DNA of 64,000 nucleotides from Flavobacterium suaedae (GTDB lineage Bacteria; Bacteroidota; Bacteroidia; Flavobacteriales; Flavobacteriaceae): positions 554,140-618,139 of the forward strand of contig NZ_BMJE01000001.1 of the NCBI RefSeq assembly GCF_014642915.1. Reading direction: 5' to 3'. The number at the start of each line of letters is the position of its first letter. The stretch's first letter is position 1. Positions 1-8,208 of the stretch are shown piece after piece. The position numbers and the translations under genes are program-made. Below the pieces are notes generated by a model, which had not been told where the DNA came from, ran no database searches, and worked only from the letters and a program-made list of their open reading frames with translations.

Positions 1-1713
1 CCCATAAACTGGATAGCTGTAGCTATAGGCTTTTACCTTGCAGGGATGTTATTTTTTATAGGGCGCTTTTTAAATGAGCTGAGAAACTTAAAAAACATGC
101 TGAAAAATCAGCCATTTTTAAAAAGAAACGGGTTTAAATATATCGACACTCCTGCTGTAAGCTCCCCGTTCTCTTTCTTTAATTATATTGTTTACAATTC
201 AAAAGTATTAAGTGAAACAGAATTAGAGAATATACTGCAACACGAAAAAGTGCACAGCAGCCAAAAACACTCGCTTGATATGGTTATAAGCCAGTTATTC
301 TGTTCATTTTTCTGGTTTAACCCTTTTGCTTGGCTGTACAAAAAAGCTATAGCGCAAAACCTTGAGTTTATTGCCGACTCCGAAGCATGTAAAAAAGTAA
401 ATGATGTTACCGCATATCAAAAAACATTATTAAAAATAACAGTACAACCCGAAGAGGGAAATACTGCAATCGTCAATCAATTTTATCAATCATTAATCAA
501 AAAACGAATCGTTATGTTAAACACAAAACAATCAAGCTTACTCAACAAATGGAAGTATGCGACAGTATTACCTATACTGGTACTATTTATGTTTGCTTTT
601 CAATTAGAAGTAAATGCACAGGAAAAAGGAAAAAAAGCCAATACAGCTTATTCTTTTGATAAAAGCGTTAAACTTGAGTTGCTCATTACCAAGGATACAA
701 AAAAAGAAGAACTTGAAAAGGAAAAGGATTTCTTAAAAGAACAATTTAATGTGGATTTGAATTACTCTGATATTAAATACAATAACAACGAAGAGTTAAT
801 CGGCATAAAAATTATTACTAATAACGGAAAAAAGAAAAAAGAATATCATATAAGCGGTACTGAGCCTATTACTCCTTTTGCTATTATTGCTGAACAAAAA
901 AATGGTAAAAATGTTGAAATTGATTTCTCTTCGCAAACACTCCCCGTTAATGCAAAAGGGCATGTATATATAAAATCAGATGAAGATGATATAAACATAA
1001 CTAACGAGGACGAAATAACAGCTATTGTTGTAGGTAATACATCTGACACTGATAAATCAGAATCTAAAACAGGTTTTTGGTCTGTAGACAATGTAAAAAT
1101 TAATAATAAGGAACTTCTTATAGTTATAGATGGTAAAAAACAGGAAAAAGGAGAAACGATACAAATACCTGTTAATCGCGCTATAGATGTAATAAAAACA
1201 CTGGAACGAAAAGAAGCTAAAAAGAAATACGGCAGAGACGGCAGAAAGGGAGCTATAGAAATAACTACCAAAAAAGATAGTGATTTAGGAACAGGAGTAA
1301 TTATAAAAAGTGATTTAAAAGGTTTAAAATCAGATGCTATAAAAATGTATAGCGGAAAAGGTGTTGCAGTTATTGACAGTAGAGACCTTCAGGAAGAGGC
1401 TTATAACCGTACCAAAAAACTACTTATAAAAACTGAGCAACAGCTAAATGATAATGAAGAAATGCTAGTGTACAGCAACGAAGAACAGGAAGAAGTAAGA
1501 AGAGCTTTAAAAGAAGCCCGTAAAGAAGTAGAGTCTACCAGAAAAGAAATGATTAATACCAGAAAAGAACTTTCCGAAAAGCGCAGAGTATTACAATTGG
1601 AAAGAGCTAAACAAATAGAAGAACGAAGTAAAATAAAAGACGAAAGAGCCAAACAGCGTGAAGAGTGGAATAAAGTAAAGGAAGAGATAAAAAAGGCTAA
1701 AGAAGAAAATTAA
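1..1713 (+). CDS. BlaR1/MecR1-type M56 family metallopeptidase, 5' end cut by window
   Basis: The reading frame is open back to base 1, so the start lies outside the window and the Met at 46 is internal. A zinc-protease HExxH motif (HEKVH) is encoded at about 241-255, followed by a hydrophobic segment near 560-615. This is the layout of BlaR1-like sensor proteases, which sit in the inner membrane. The part after that segment is unlike classical beta-lactam sensors. It holds a phrase 'LLIVIDGK' and, some 45 residues on, a 'KYGRDGRKGAIEITTK' stretch that resembles the plug signature of TonB-dependent receptors. The last ~110 residues are a highly charged Glu/Lys/Arg helix, probably a coiled coil. 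A BlaI-type repressor would be expected just upstream, outside the window. Family is clear; the signal sensed is unknown. Confidence 0.85.
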   Translation, partial: PINWIAVAIGFYLAGMLFFIGRFLNELRNLKNMLKNQPFLKRNGFKYIDTPAVSSPFSFFNYIVYNSKVLSETELENILQHEKVHSSQKHSLDMVISQLFCSFFWFNPFAWLYKKAIAQNLEFIADSEACKKVNDVTAYQKTLLKITVQPEEGNTAIVNQFYQSLIKKRIVMLNTKQSSLLNKWKYATVLPILVLFMFAFQLEVNAQEKGKKANTAYSFDKSVKLELLITKDTKKEELEKEKDFLKEQFNVDLNYSDIKYNNNEELIGIKIITNNGKKKKEYHISGTEPITPFAIIAEQKNGKNVEIDFSSQTLPVNAKGHVYIKSDEDDINITNEDEITAIVVGNTSDTDKSESKTGFWSVDNVKINNKELLIVIDGKKQEKGETIQIPVNRAIDVIKTLERKEAKKKYGRDGRKGAIEITTKKDSDLGTGVIIKSDLKGLKSDAIKMYSGKGVAVIDSRDLQEEAYNRTKKLLIKTEQQLNDNEEMLVYSNEEQEEVRRALKEARKEVESTRKEMINTRKELSEKRRVLQLERAKQIEERSKIKDERAKQREEWNKVKEEIKKAKEEN

Positions 1714-1756
1714 TTAAGGAATTAGTTAGCAAGTAACAAATTAAAAATTTGTTATA

Positions 1757-1790
1757 AAAAGAGACGGCTATACAACGCCGTCTCTTTTTT
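1757..1790 (+). terminator. Rho-independent terminator of the M56 peptidase gene
   Basis: An 8-bp perfect stem GAGACGGC/GCCGTCTC with an 8-base loop is followed by a run of eight T. It lies 48 bases after the M56 stop codon. Confidence 0.9.
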
Positions 1791-1827
1791 TTGTATTTTT
1801 ATTATATATTAAGTAACATAACTTACT

Positions 1828-1968
1828 ATGTATAAACTACTGGCAAAACTAAATAAGTTGCTTTTACCAAGCTATACTAAACAACAACTGGATCTTGCCA
1901 AGGCAACCAAGCTGCAAAAAGCAATTATAGCCTGGAAATATTTTGTAACTACCCGTGCTGTAAACTAG
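1828..1968 (+). CDS. 46-residue basic small protein, unknown function
   Basis: An ATG-started ORF of 46 codons encodes a Lys/Leu-rich basic peptide (begins MYKLLAKLNKLL, ends TTRAVN) with no signal peptide or membrane helix. Its stop codon overlaps the stop of the convergent apt gene: the palindrome CTAG at 1965-1968 supplies part of both. From memory, short ORFs of this kind occur next to apt in other flavobacteria and are sometimes labelled 'SsrA-binding protein'. The true smpB is elsewhere in this window (13733-14185), so that label would be wrong here. The composition looks protein-like rather than random, but I cannot confirm expression or conservation. Confidence 0.55.
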   Translation: MYKLLAKLNKLLLPSYTKQQLDLAKATKLQKAIIAWKYFVTTRAVN

Positions 1969-2477
1969 TAGTTTATTGCAGCATATATATTATATTGGCT
2001 TAATTTATCACGCCCGTTAAGAAAGGAAAGTTCCATAAGAAAATTACACTGTACAATCTCCCCTCCCAGTTTTTCAACCAATTCGCATACTGCACTTGCA
2101 GTACCGCCTGTAGCTAAAACATCATCGTGTATTAAAACACACTCTCCCTCTTTTATAGCATCTGTATGAATTTCTAAAGTGTCTTGCCCATATTCTAAAT
2201 CATACGAAGCAGCTATAGTACTGTAAGGTAATTTACCCGGTTTACGTACCGGTACAAACCCTGCATTAAGTTCATAAGCTAAAATAGTACCTAAAAAGTA
2301 CCCTCTGCTTTCTATACCCACTACTTTATCAATGTTTTTATCTTTTATAGTACTCATAAGCTGTGCAATACTAGCTTTAACAGCTTTTGGGTCTGCAAGC
2401 AGTGGAGTAATATCTTTAAAACCTATTCCGGGTTTCGGAAAATCCTGTATGTCACGCACATACTCATTTAATACCAT
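1965..2477 (-). CDS. apt: Adenine phosphoribosyltransferase
   Basis: This cytosolic purine-salvage enzyme converts adenine and PRPP to AMP and pyrophosphate. The 170-residue length is typical. The PRPP-binding loop (VLIHDDVLATGGTA) lies near residues 116-130, the N-terminus has the family 'DFPKPGIGFKDITPLL' signature, and 'GIESRGYFLG' is the conserved adenine-side region. The ATG at 2475-2477 gives the standard N-terminus. The gene is monocistronic. Its 3' end converges on the small ORF at 1828-1968, and its start faces the tRNA-Arg promoter. Confidence 0.97.
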   Translation of the reverse strand: MVLNEYVRDIQDFPKPGIGFKDITPLLADPKAVKASIAQLMSTIKDKNIDKVVGIESRGYFLGTILAYELNAGFVPVRKPGKLPYSTIAASYDLEYGQDTLEIHTDAIKEGECVLIHDDVLATGGTASAVCELVEKLGGEIVQCNFLMELSFLNGRDKLSQYNIYAAINY

Positions 2478-2506
2478 TTTTTTCTTATTTTTTATTGTAA
2501 TTACGT

Positions 2507-2536
2507 TTGCAAGTTAATCAATTTTATATATATTTG
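2507..2536 (+). promoter_or_regulatory. Bacteroidota-type promoter for tRNA-Arg
   Basis: TTG at 2507-2509 (-33 element) and TATATTTG at 2529-2536 (-7 element, consensus TAnnTTTG) are separated by 19 bases, matching the published flavobacterial promoter architecture. The next plus-strand gene is tRNA-Arg, 63 bases downstream. Confidence 0.7.
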
Positions 2537-2599
2537 CACCCGCAAAGAAGATAACACTATTAGTGTATTTGAAAGCATTTTTTACTAAACCAATGTTTT

Positions 2600-2676
2600 G
2601 GCGCCGTGGCGCAACTGAATAGCGCATCTGATTACGGCTCAGAAGGTTACAGGTTTGAATCCTGTCGGCGTCACCA
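2600..2676 (+). tRNA. tRNA-Arg (anticodon ACG)
   Basis: The sequence folds as a complete cloverleaf. The acceptor stem GGCGCCG/CGGCGTC has one G-U pair, the D stem is GCGC/GCGC, the anticodon stem is TCTGA/TCAGA with loop TTACGGC (anticodon ACG, CGN arginine codons after A34-to-inosine editing), and the T arm is ACAGG-TTTGAAT-CCTGT. The discriminator is A and the 3' CCA is encoded in the DNA. Total 77 bases. Confidence 0.97.
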
Positions 2677-2677
2677 T

Positions 2678-2718
2678 ATGGTGCAAATGATAAAAATTAT
2701 CATTTGCACCATTTTTAT
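2678..2718 (+). terminator. Terminator directly after tRNA-Arg
   Basis: A 15-bp perfect inverted repeat (2678-2692 with 2698-2712) can close one more A-T pair, leaving a tiny A-rich loop, and is followed by TTTTATTT. It starts 2 bases after the encoded CCA. The stem is unusually long and AT-balanced for a terminator. Confidence 0.85.
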
Positions 2719-2755
2719 TTATTATAAATTTATCAATCAGCATATAGCATTACAA

Positions 2756-2788
2756 TAAAAAACCGCCCTAAAAAGAGCGGTTTTTTTA
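2756..2788 (-). terminator. Terminator of the T9SS cargo gene
   Basis: AACCGC/GCGGTT stem with A-run on one side and T-run on the other. It lies 25 bases beyond the stop of the minus-strand gene ending at 2813 and could work in both directions. Confidence 0.75.
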
Positions 2789-2812
2789 TAATAAGAAGTA
2801 GTATATGCTATA

Positions 2813-3727
2813 TTATTGTTTTACAACTTTTTTGGTAAATATTGTTCCATCAGTATTATTAACCTGTAGTATATATATACCATTTGCTAAAGCACTTATA
2901 TTAATGTTTTGGGTTTGACTGGTTATTAAAGATCTTTGTCCTAATATATCATAAAATTCTACTTCAGAAACTTCCTTATTATCAGGCAGTGAAATAGAAA
3001 GAATGTTTCTTGTCGGGTTTGGAAAAACTGCAAAGGAATTATTTTCAAACGATGGTGTGCTTAAACTCCCAGTAGTAATTACAAAATTATCATAGTATCC
3101 GTCGGCACCAAAGTTATTATGCAACATATTAAGCCCAACAATATCAAGTTGTGTATAATTAGCTATCGTGTTCTCCAGTGTGTCGTTAATATAGTATTTT
3201 ATTTCATCTGCAGATACTTCAATCCTAACATTTATCCATTCATTCGGAGTCCATTCTGCCTCAGCATAGTCAAAACCATAGTCTACATCTTTAATAAGAT
3301 AAATATATCCGCGGTTTTCAATCCCAACCCCCGCTACAGGAACATACTCTTCATTTTCATTTATTGCGAAAAGGGTAAATTCAAAATCTGAACCGTCAGT
3401 TTCTGTTACTAAAACATCATAAGAAACTGTAAGATTCGTATAATCAATTGGTTCATCAAAAGTTTTTGAAGCACCAAATATAGGAAACCACTGATCAGAA
3501 AATGAAGGCTCAAATGCATTTTTAAAAGAGAAAGAGCCTTCTGAAGCTTCTTCATCTGTTATTACCTGATTTGTTATAAGGCCATCACTGCCTTCGGTTA
3601 CTTCCCAATCATTTTGTCCATGTATCGTTCCAAGTTCATATCCTTCGGATGATTCAAAAGAAGTTGACTGCTGTGCAAATGTTAAGGAAGACAAAAGTGA
3701 TGCAAAAAGTAGGTAAAAATTTTTCAT
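2813..3727 (-). CDS. Secreted protein with type IX secretion C-terminal sorting domain
   Basis: The 304-residue protein starts with a typical signal peptide (MKNFYLLFASLLSSLTFAQ). The final ~75 residues form a type A T9SS sorting domain: 'FAVFPNPTRNILSI', then 'YDILGQ', then 'ANGIYILQV' and a Lys-rich end (KKVVKQ). The middle (about residues 20-225) has the beta-rich look of a concanavalin/LamG-like jelly roll with many aromatic and acidic residues, for example 'HGQNDWEV' and 'YYDNFVIT'. It is therefore predicted to be exported by Sec, carried across the outer membrane by the T9SS and cleaved or anchored at the surface. No catalytic motif is visible; carbohydrate or matrix binding is only a guess. 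It stands alone between two intergenic regions. Confidence 0.88.
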   Translation of the reverse strand: MKNFYLLFASLLSSLTFAQQSTSFESSEGYELGTIHGQNDWEVTEGSDGLITNQVITDEEASEGSFSFKNAFEPSFSDQWFPIFGASKTFDEPIDYTNLTVSYDVLVTETDGSDFEFTLFAINENEEYVPVAGVGIENRGYIYLIKDVDYGFDYAEAEWTPNEWINVRIEVSADEIKYYINDTLENTIANYTQLDIVGLNMLHNNFGADGYYDNFVITTGSLSTPSFENNSFAVFPNPTRNILSISLPDNKEVSEVEFYDILGQRSLITSQTQNINISALANGIYILQVNNTDGTIFTKKVVKQ

Positions 3728-4240
3728 AGCTATTAAATAAATTATTTATTCAAATTTAGCTATTTTTAAAGGTTTAAAGTATTCTCACACTATTGTTAAC
3801 ACTATTAATACAGGGGATACCATAAATTTCATTAAAGCGTAATAGTAATGGTAAATAAAGCTACTTACTATTAAATTATCAATAACTGCATATGGCCTTA
3901 AAGCAGATAAAGTAAAATAATTATACAGGGAGAAAAATTGAAAAGTTATCGTAAATGAGTATACCAATATCATTTAAAAAATGATTGAAAATTTGATATC
4001 AGTATAAAGAAAACGAAATTTAGTAACTATAGCGTTTTTTCTTTTTACAAAATAAACCGGCCATTTATTATTTAAGGCTTTATAAAGTAAAACTACTATT
4101 TGTCTTACTTAAAAGGTTATTTAACTGCACATACAATTGGGTTAAACGAAAAAGTAACCATATACTGACAAAACGAACGTAAATTTACTATATAAATCGA
4201 TGGCCCCCCAAACATGCCATATTTATTTCGAAACTAGTGC
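3728..4240. other. AT-rich intergenic region with an imperfect inverted repeat
   Basis: No convincing gene is present. A 62-codon minus-strand frame at 3785-3973 has low-complexity Tyr/Phe/Ile composition and is not believed. The region contains the upstream DNA of the T9SS cargo gene. The one structure seen is an imperfect inverted repeat, 3960-3972 with 3994-4006 (11 of 13 positions complementary), with a nested ATCATT/AATGAT hairpin. Confidence 0.5.
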
Positions 4241-4246
4241 AAATAA

Positions 4247-4278
4247 AAAAGCCTGCTATATACTATAGCAGGCTTTTA
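4247..4278 (-). terminator. Terminator of the sodium:solute symporter gene
   Basis: Perfect 14-bp stem (AAAAGCCTGCTATA with its complement at 4264-4277) and a 3-base loop. It is flanked by A/T runs and lies just beyond the symporter stop at 4296. Confidence 0.9.
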
Positions 4279-4295
4279 CATTCTATATAGATATA

Positions 4296-5738
4296 TTAAA
4301 CTGTTGCTCTTTTTTTATTTGTAAACGACTGTACAACTGCAAAAGCTACTACAGATGCTAATATCCCGAAAAAGTTAGCGTCTAACCCCTTCCATAACTC
4401 TATTTGAGTAAGGATTAAAGTTAGAGTAGTAAGCCCCCCGCATATCATTGCTGCCATAGCTGCCATTGCTGAAGGTTTTTTAAGCACAAGCATACCTATA
4501 ACAGGCACTAATAAGCCTGAAACCATAAATGCATAAGAATACAGCATTAACTCCAATACATTTTGCATGTGGGTTGCCAACAGCACTGCTATTGCACCAA
4601 TAATTAATGTAATAAATTGTGAGTTCTTTATAGTATCATATTTCTTTTTGCCTTTAAAATAAGCTAGTATATCTGTTGAGAAGTTACCTGAGGCAGCCAT
4701 TAAACAACTATCAGCTGTAGACATAATTGCCGAAAAGTAAGCTGAAAGCATTAGCCCCATAAGCCCTATTGGTAGTATACTTCTTAAAAATAGCGGTAAT
4801 CCCAGCTCTGCATCTAAATCACTTCCCGGTGCATAACCAATATCAGTAAACATACCTTGTTCAAAACCTACCCTTGCAAATAAGCCTAAGGCAATACCCA
4901 TAAATGCCATTACAGGCCATTCAAACAATCCTGCTATTCTCCATGCCTTTTTAGCTGTTTTTTCATCTCTACAGGCGTAAATACGCTGGTATAACGTCAT
5001 ACCCACAAACCATATAGGTACTATGGTTATAAACCAATTAAAAAACTGGACGGGCTCTACTTCGGTTAATGAAAGGAAACTACTATCAAGTGTATTTTCA
5101 ATAGCCTGCCAACCGCCAATATAGTTATATCCTAATGGTATGCCTATACCTATTAAACCTGCCATAAGTATAATCCATTGAATAGTATCGGTATATATTA
5201 CCGCTTTAATACCGCCTATAGCAGTATATACTATTGCTATAACTCCCATTATTAAAATGGCATCAGGAATGGAAACTGATGGGAATGTAGCCGAAGCCAG
5301 TTTAGCTCCTGCCAATATTTGCGAACTGGTAAAACCTATATAACCAACCAATGATATTATTCCTGCTACCAGTGCTACTTTAGCATTATAATGAAATGCC
5401 AGCGACTGTGGAAAGGTTAAAAACTTATGTTTGTGTGCTATAGGGTATACCTTTGGTATTAGCAAAACGGCACTAATCCAAGCGCCAAGCAGCCCTGTAA
5501 AAAGCATCCAGCTACCCGAAAGCCCCATCATAAAGCCAAGTCCTCCTAAACCTATGGAGAATCCCCCGCCAACATCCGTAGCTACTACAGAAAGACCAAT
5601 ATGCCCGGCAGACATTCCTCTGCCCCCTACATAGTAATCTTCTTCGGATTTATTGCGTTTCATAAAATAAACGCCAACGCCAAGCATTATTACTAAATAA
5701 ACAATAAAGATAAGAAGGTCGATAATGTGAATGTCCAT
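4296..5738 (-). CDS. Sodium:solute symporter family transporter (SSS)
   Basis: A polytopic inner-membrane protein of 480 residues with about 13 hydrophobic segments, the size of SSS family Na+-coupled transporters. Family features include 'YYVGGRGMSAGHIGLSVVAT' after the first helix, 'YTAIGGIKAVIYTDTIQ' (the SSS core signature) near residue 185, and 'SAYFSAIMSTADSCLMAASG' near residue 345, which carries the conserved Ser/Thr cluster of the Na2 site. The start at 5736-5738 (MDIHIIDLL) is preferred because the 17 extra residues of the longer frame are Phe/Asn/Lys-rich and do not fit the N-terminal helix. The substrate (sugar, amino acid or carboxylate) cannot be told from sequence. It is monocistronic. 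Confidence 0.92.
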   Translation of the reverse strand: MDIHIIDLLIFIVYLVIMLGVGVYFMKRNKSEEDYYVGGRGMSAGHIGLSVVATDVGGGFSIGLGGLGFMMGLSGSWMLFTGLLGAWISAVLLIPKVYPIAHKHKFLTFPQSLAFHYNAKVALVAGIISLVGYIGFTSSQILAGAKLASATFPSVSIPDAILIMGVIAIVYTAIGGIKAVIYTDTIQWIILMAGLIGIGIPLGYNYIGGWQAIENTLDSSFLSLTEVEPVQFFNWFITIVPIWFVGMTLYQRIYACRDEKTAKKAWRIAGLFEWPVMAFMGIALGLFARVGFEQGMFTDIGYAPGSDLDAELGLPLFLRSILPIGLMGLMLSAYFSAIMSTADSCLMAASGNFSTDILAYFKGKKKYDTIKNSQFITLIIGAIAVLLATHMQNVLELMLYSYAFMVSGLLVPVIGMLVLKKPSAMAAMAAMICGGLTTLTLILTQIELWKGLDANFFGILASVVAFAVVQSFTNKKRATV

Positions 5739-5992
5739 GAAAGGATTTTTTGGTTTATTACAAAAAAATAAAGGCTGTATAAAAACCATTAAGCCAACGT
5801 CAATATAGAGTATGACTACTGAACTTATTATGTAAAATGATTATTTTGGCGTTCAGTATAAAAATGATTTTTGCCAAGAATTTAATAATATACTAAATGG
5901 CAATAGCCTTAAAATATATTGTGTTAGCAACAAATATATAAAAGTTATGCGGTAAAGGCTAACTTTGTAGTAAACCCTGTATATACAAGAAA

Positions 5993-6017
5993 GCGCTACA
6001 TTAATATAATGTAACGC
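5993..6017 (-). terminator. Probable terminator of the 146-residue secreted protein gene
   Basis: Stem GCGCTACATT/AATGTAACGC with one G-U pair, then a pyrimidine/T-rich tract on the minus strand. It lies 32 bases after the stop at 6049. Confidence 0.6.
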
Positions 6018-6048
6018 CTCTATTGTATATAAAACCAAATTATATCTC

Positions 6049-6489
6049 TTACATTTTATATGCTTTGTATACGTTTATTTCATAACTGTATGGTCCTAAA
6101 AATAATTGCATTGCCGAGCCGTCAGCTGCGTACCATGCTAAGTTTATTTTAGCTTTTTTAGCTTGTATGGCACTATGCAGTTCCGCAGCAGTATCATTTT
6201 CAATATCGCTGTCTCCTACACTATTATATATATTAGGTTCTGAGGTTAATAGCTGATTTTTTAACAGCATCTGATCCATTATATCCAACGCGTCCTGTAA
6301 TCCTTTCGGCGTTTGAGGAAATTTCATAATTACATCATTAGTATTTCCTTTTCTCAGCCAGTCGTAATAAACAGCTTCAGTATTGCTAAATGTACCTTCT
6401 ACTTCAAGCCCTGCGCCTCCAAAAGATTGTGCTCCGGCAACAGTAGCCACAAAAAGAAAGAACATAGTAAGATAATTTTTTAATTTCAT
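6049..6489 (-). CDS. Small secreted protein, unknown function
   Basis: The 146-residue protein begins with a clear Sec signal peptide (MKLKNYLTMFFLFVATVAGAQ). The mature part is mixed alpha/beta with no motif that I recognise: an acidic middle ('YNSVGDSDIENDTAAELH') and a Tyr-rich C-terminus ('YSYEINVYKAYKM'). No lipobox, no cysteines, and no T9SS tail, so it is probably periplasmic. It is a single-gene unit with its own hairpin downstream and about 190 bases of upstream spacer. Function not assigned. Confidence 0.75.
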   Translation of the reverse strand: MKLKNYLTMFFLFVATVAGAQSFGGAGLEVEGTFSNTEAVYYDWLRKGNTNDVIMKFPQTPKGLQDALDIMDQMLLKNQLLTSEPNIYNSVGDSDIENDTAAELHSAIQAKKAKINLAWYAADGSAMQLFLGPYSYEINVYKAYKM

Positions 6490-6623
6490 AATATGTAAGT
6501 TTTTAATTTTAAAATTCTTGTTTTATCTAAATTACAAAATCATAAAGTGAAAAATTTTAAATAAATCATAAAACAAATCTTACTAAGAGGTAACTTAACT
6601 AAAAATTAAGAATATAACCTTTT

Positions 6624-6656
6624 AAAAAAAGCCCTCTAATTAAAGAAGGCTTTCTT
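6624..6656 (-). terminator. Terminator of the vWA/MoxR operon
   Basis: AAAGCC/GGCTTT stem with an inner TCT/AGA extension, flanked by an A-run (T-run on the minus strand). It lies 21 bases after the MoxR-like gene stop at 6677. Confidence 0.7.
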
Positions 6657-6676
6657 GTTAGATTGAAGTAACCGGA

Positions 6677-8143
6677 TTATAAATTTTTGCTTATATAGCT
6701 TCCAAACATATCTTTAAATTCATAGCCTGAAGAGATTCGGTCTTTATTTAATTTGTTGTACTGAGATAATCCCCACAAAATAAACTCTTTAATAAAGTAC
6801 ACATCTTCTTTAGATGTGTTAGGCTGGTATTTTTTTACCAAATGGCTTAACGGTGTAACAGCATCTAAAGCTTTTTTATATTCATCATCTGTTGCATCAT
6901 CAGGCAACTCAAAATTACTTTGGTTAAAGAACCAGTCATAAACTTCCTGATACGGACTTTCTTCATTAGGGCGCTCCAGTTTCTCTATTTTAGGGAAGTA
7001 TACAGGGAATAGCGTTTCTATGGCTTTGCCTATTAAGTGTTCGGCAACATAAGCAGCTCCCTCCTGCTCTCCTTCATAAACCAACTCTATTTTTCCGGTT
7101 AAAGCAGGAATAATCCCCATAAAGTCAGAAAGGCGAACTCCTGTAGTTTTATCGCCCGAAAGTAAAGCCCTTCGTTCGGCTGTACTCAGCAAGTTTTCAA
7201 ATGCCGTAATACTCATACGTGCACTCACACCGCTTTTATAGTCCACATACTCGCTGTCACGAGCCTCAAAGCCTATCTGCTCCAATAAATCTTTCGCTAA
7301 TGAAGGTACATAAACACTACCGCTCTGTCTTTCATCAAGATTAGCTTCCTGTTCTGTAATAGTACGGGCTATTTGTATGTTTTCAGGGTAATGTGTTAAT
7401 ATTTGCGAACCTATCCTGTCTTTAAGCGGTGTAACTATGCTACCCCTGTTGGTATAATCTTCAGGGTTCGCCGTAAATACAAACTGGATATTTAAAGGCA
7501 TACGCACTTTAAACCCTCTGATTTGTATATCGCCTTCCTGTAATATATTGAATAATGCTACCTGAATACGTGCCTGTAAATCAGGCAATTCATTAATTAC
7601 AAAAATACAACGATTGGCTCTTGGCACCATCCCAAAATGAATTACTCTGTCATCAGCATACGATAGTTTTAAGTTTGCTGCTTTAATAGGGTCTATATCC
7701 CCTATAAGGTCGGCTACTGTTACATCAGGTGTGGCAAGCTTTTCGTAGAAACGTTCGCTACGGTGTAGCCATATTATTGGTGTATCATCGCCTTTTGTGT
7801 CAATAATTTCTTTAGCATAACGCGAAATAGGGTTAAAAGGATCATCGTTAATTTCTGAACCTTCTACAACCGGAATCCACTCATTTAAAAGGTTTACCAT
7901 AAGCCTTGCCAGTCTTGTTTTTGCCTGACCTCTTAAACCCAGTAAATTGATATTATGACGTGATAATATAGCACGTTCCAGTTCGGGTATCACAGTGTTT
8001 TCAAAACCCCAAACACCTTCAAAAACATTTTCTTTTTTACTTATTTTATCTATCAGGTTATCTCTAAGTTCATCTTTTATATTTTTACTTTGGTAACCTG
8101 TTTTCTTTAACTCTCCTAAAGTTTTTATGTTTTTTACATCCAT
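6677..8143 (-). CDS. MoxR/ChlI-like AAA+ ATPase
   Basis: A 488-residue cytosolic ATPase of the MoxR/magnesium-chelatase-I clade. The Walker A motif is GLRGQAKT at residues 69-76. The Walker B position reads 'IFVINELPDL' (residues 180-189), so the usual Asp of the DE pair is Asn184 while Glu185 is kept. Sensor 1 is 'FTANPEDY' with Asn226, and 'PLKDRIGSQI' follows as the arginine-finger region. The C-terminal ~200 residues are helical. MoxR ATPases usually act with a vWA protein as a chaperone pair; the vWA partner is encoded three genes upstream in the same operon (9709-10827). The client is unknown. Despite the family resemblance it is not a chlorophyll gene. It is the last gene of the operon. 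Confidence 0.88.
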   Translation of the reverse strand: MDVKNIKTLGELKKTGYQSKNIKDELRDNLIDKISKKENVFEGVWGFENTVIPELERAILSRHNINLLGLRGQAKTRLARLMVNLLNEWIPVVEGSEINDDPFNPISRYAKEIIDTKGDDTPIIWLHRSERFYEKLATPDVTVADLIGDIDPIKAANLKLSYADDRVIHFGMVPRANRCIFVINELPDLQARIQVALFNILQEGDIQIRGFKVRMPLNIQFVFTANPEDYTNRGSIVTPLKDRIGSQILTHYPENIQIARTITEQEANLDERQSGSVYVPSLAKDLLEQIGFEARDSEYVDYKSGVSARMSITAFENLLSTAERRALLSGDKTTGVRLSDFMGIIPALTGKIELVYEGEQEGAAYVAEHLIGKAIETLFPVYFPKIEKLERPNEESPYQEVYDWFFNQSNFELPDDATDDEYKKALDAVTPLSHLVKKYQPNTSKEDVYFIKEFILWGLSQYNKLNKDRISSGYEFKDMFGSYISKNL

Positions 8144-8208
8144 TTGATAATCTGTCTTAAAGTTTAAAAGTTGAAAGTCGTAAAGCCCTTCCTATTTAAA
8201 ATTCTACT

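Noticed and set aside
3785-3973. 62-codon minus-strand ORF in the 3.7-4.2 kb spacer
   Set aside because: Low-complexity Tyr/Phe/Ile composition, no signal peptide pattern that fits, no ribosome site, and no terminator of its own.
5853-6038. 61-codon minus-strand ORF between the symporter and the small secreted protein
   Set aside because: It runs through the likely terminator hairpin at 5993-6017 and has random-looking Tyr/Leu/Ile composition.
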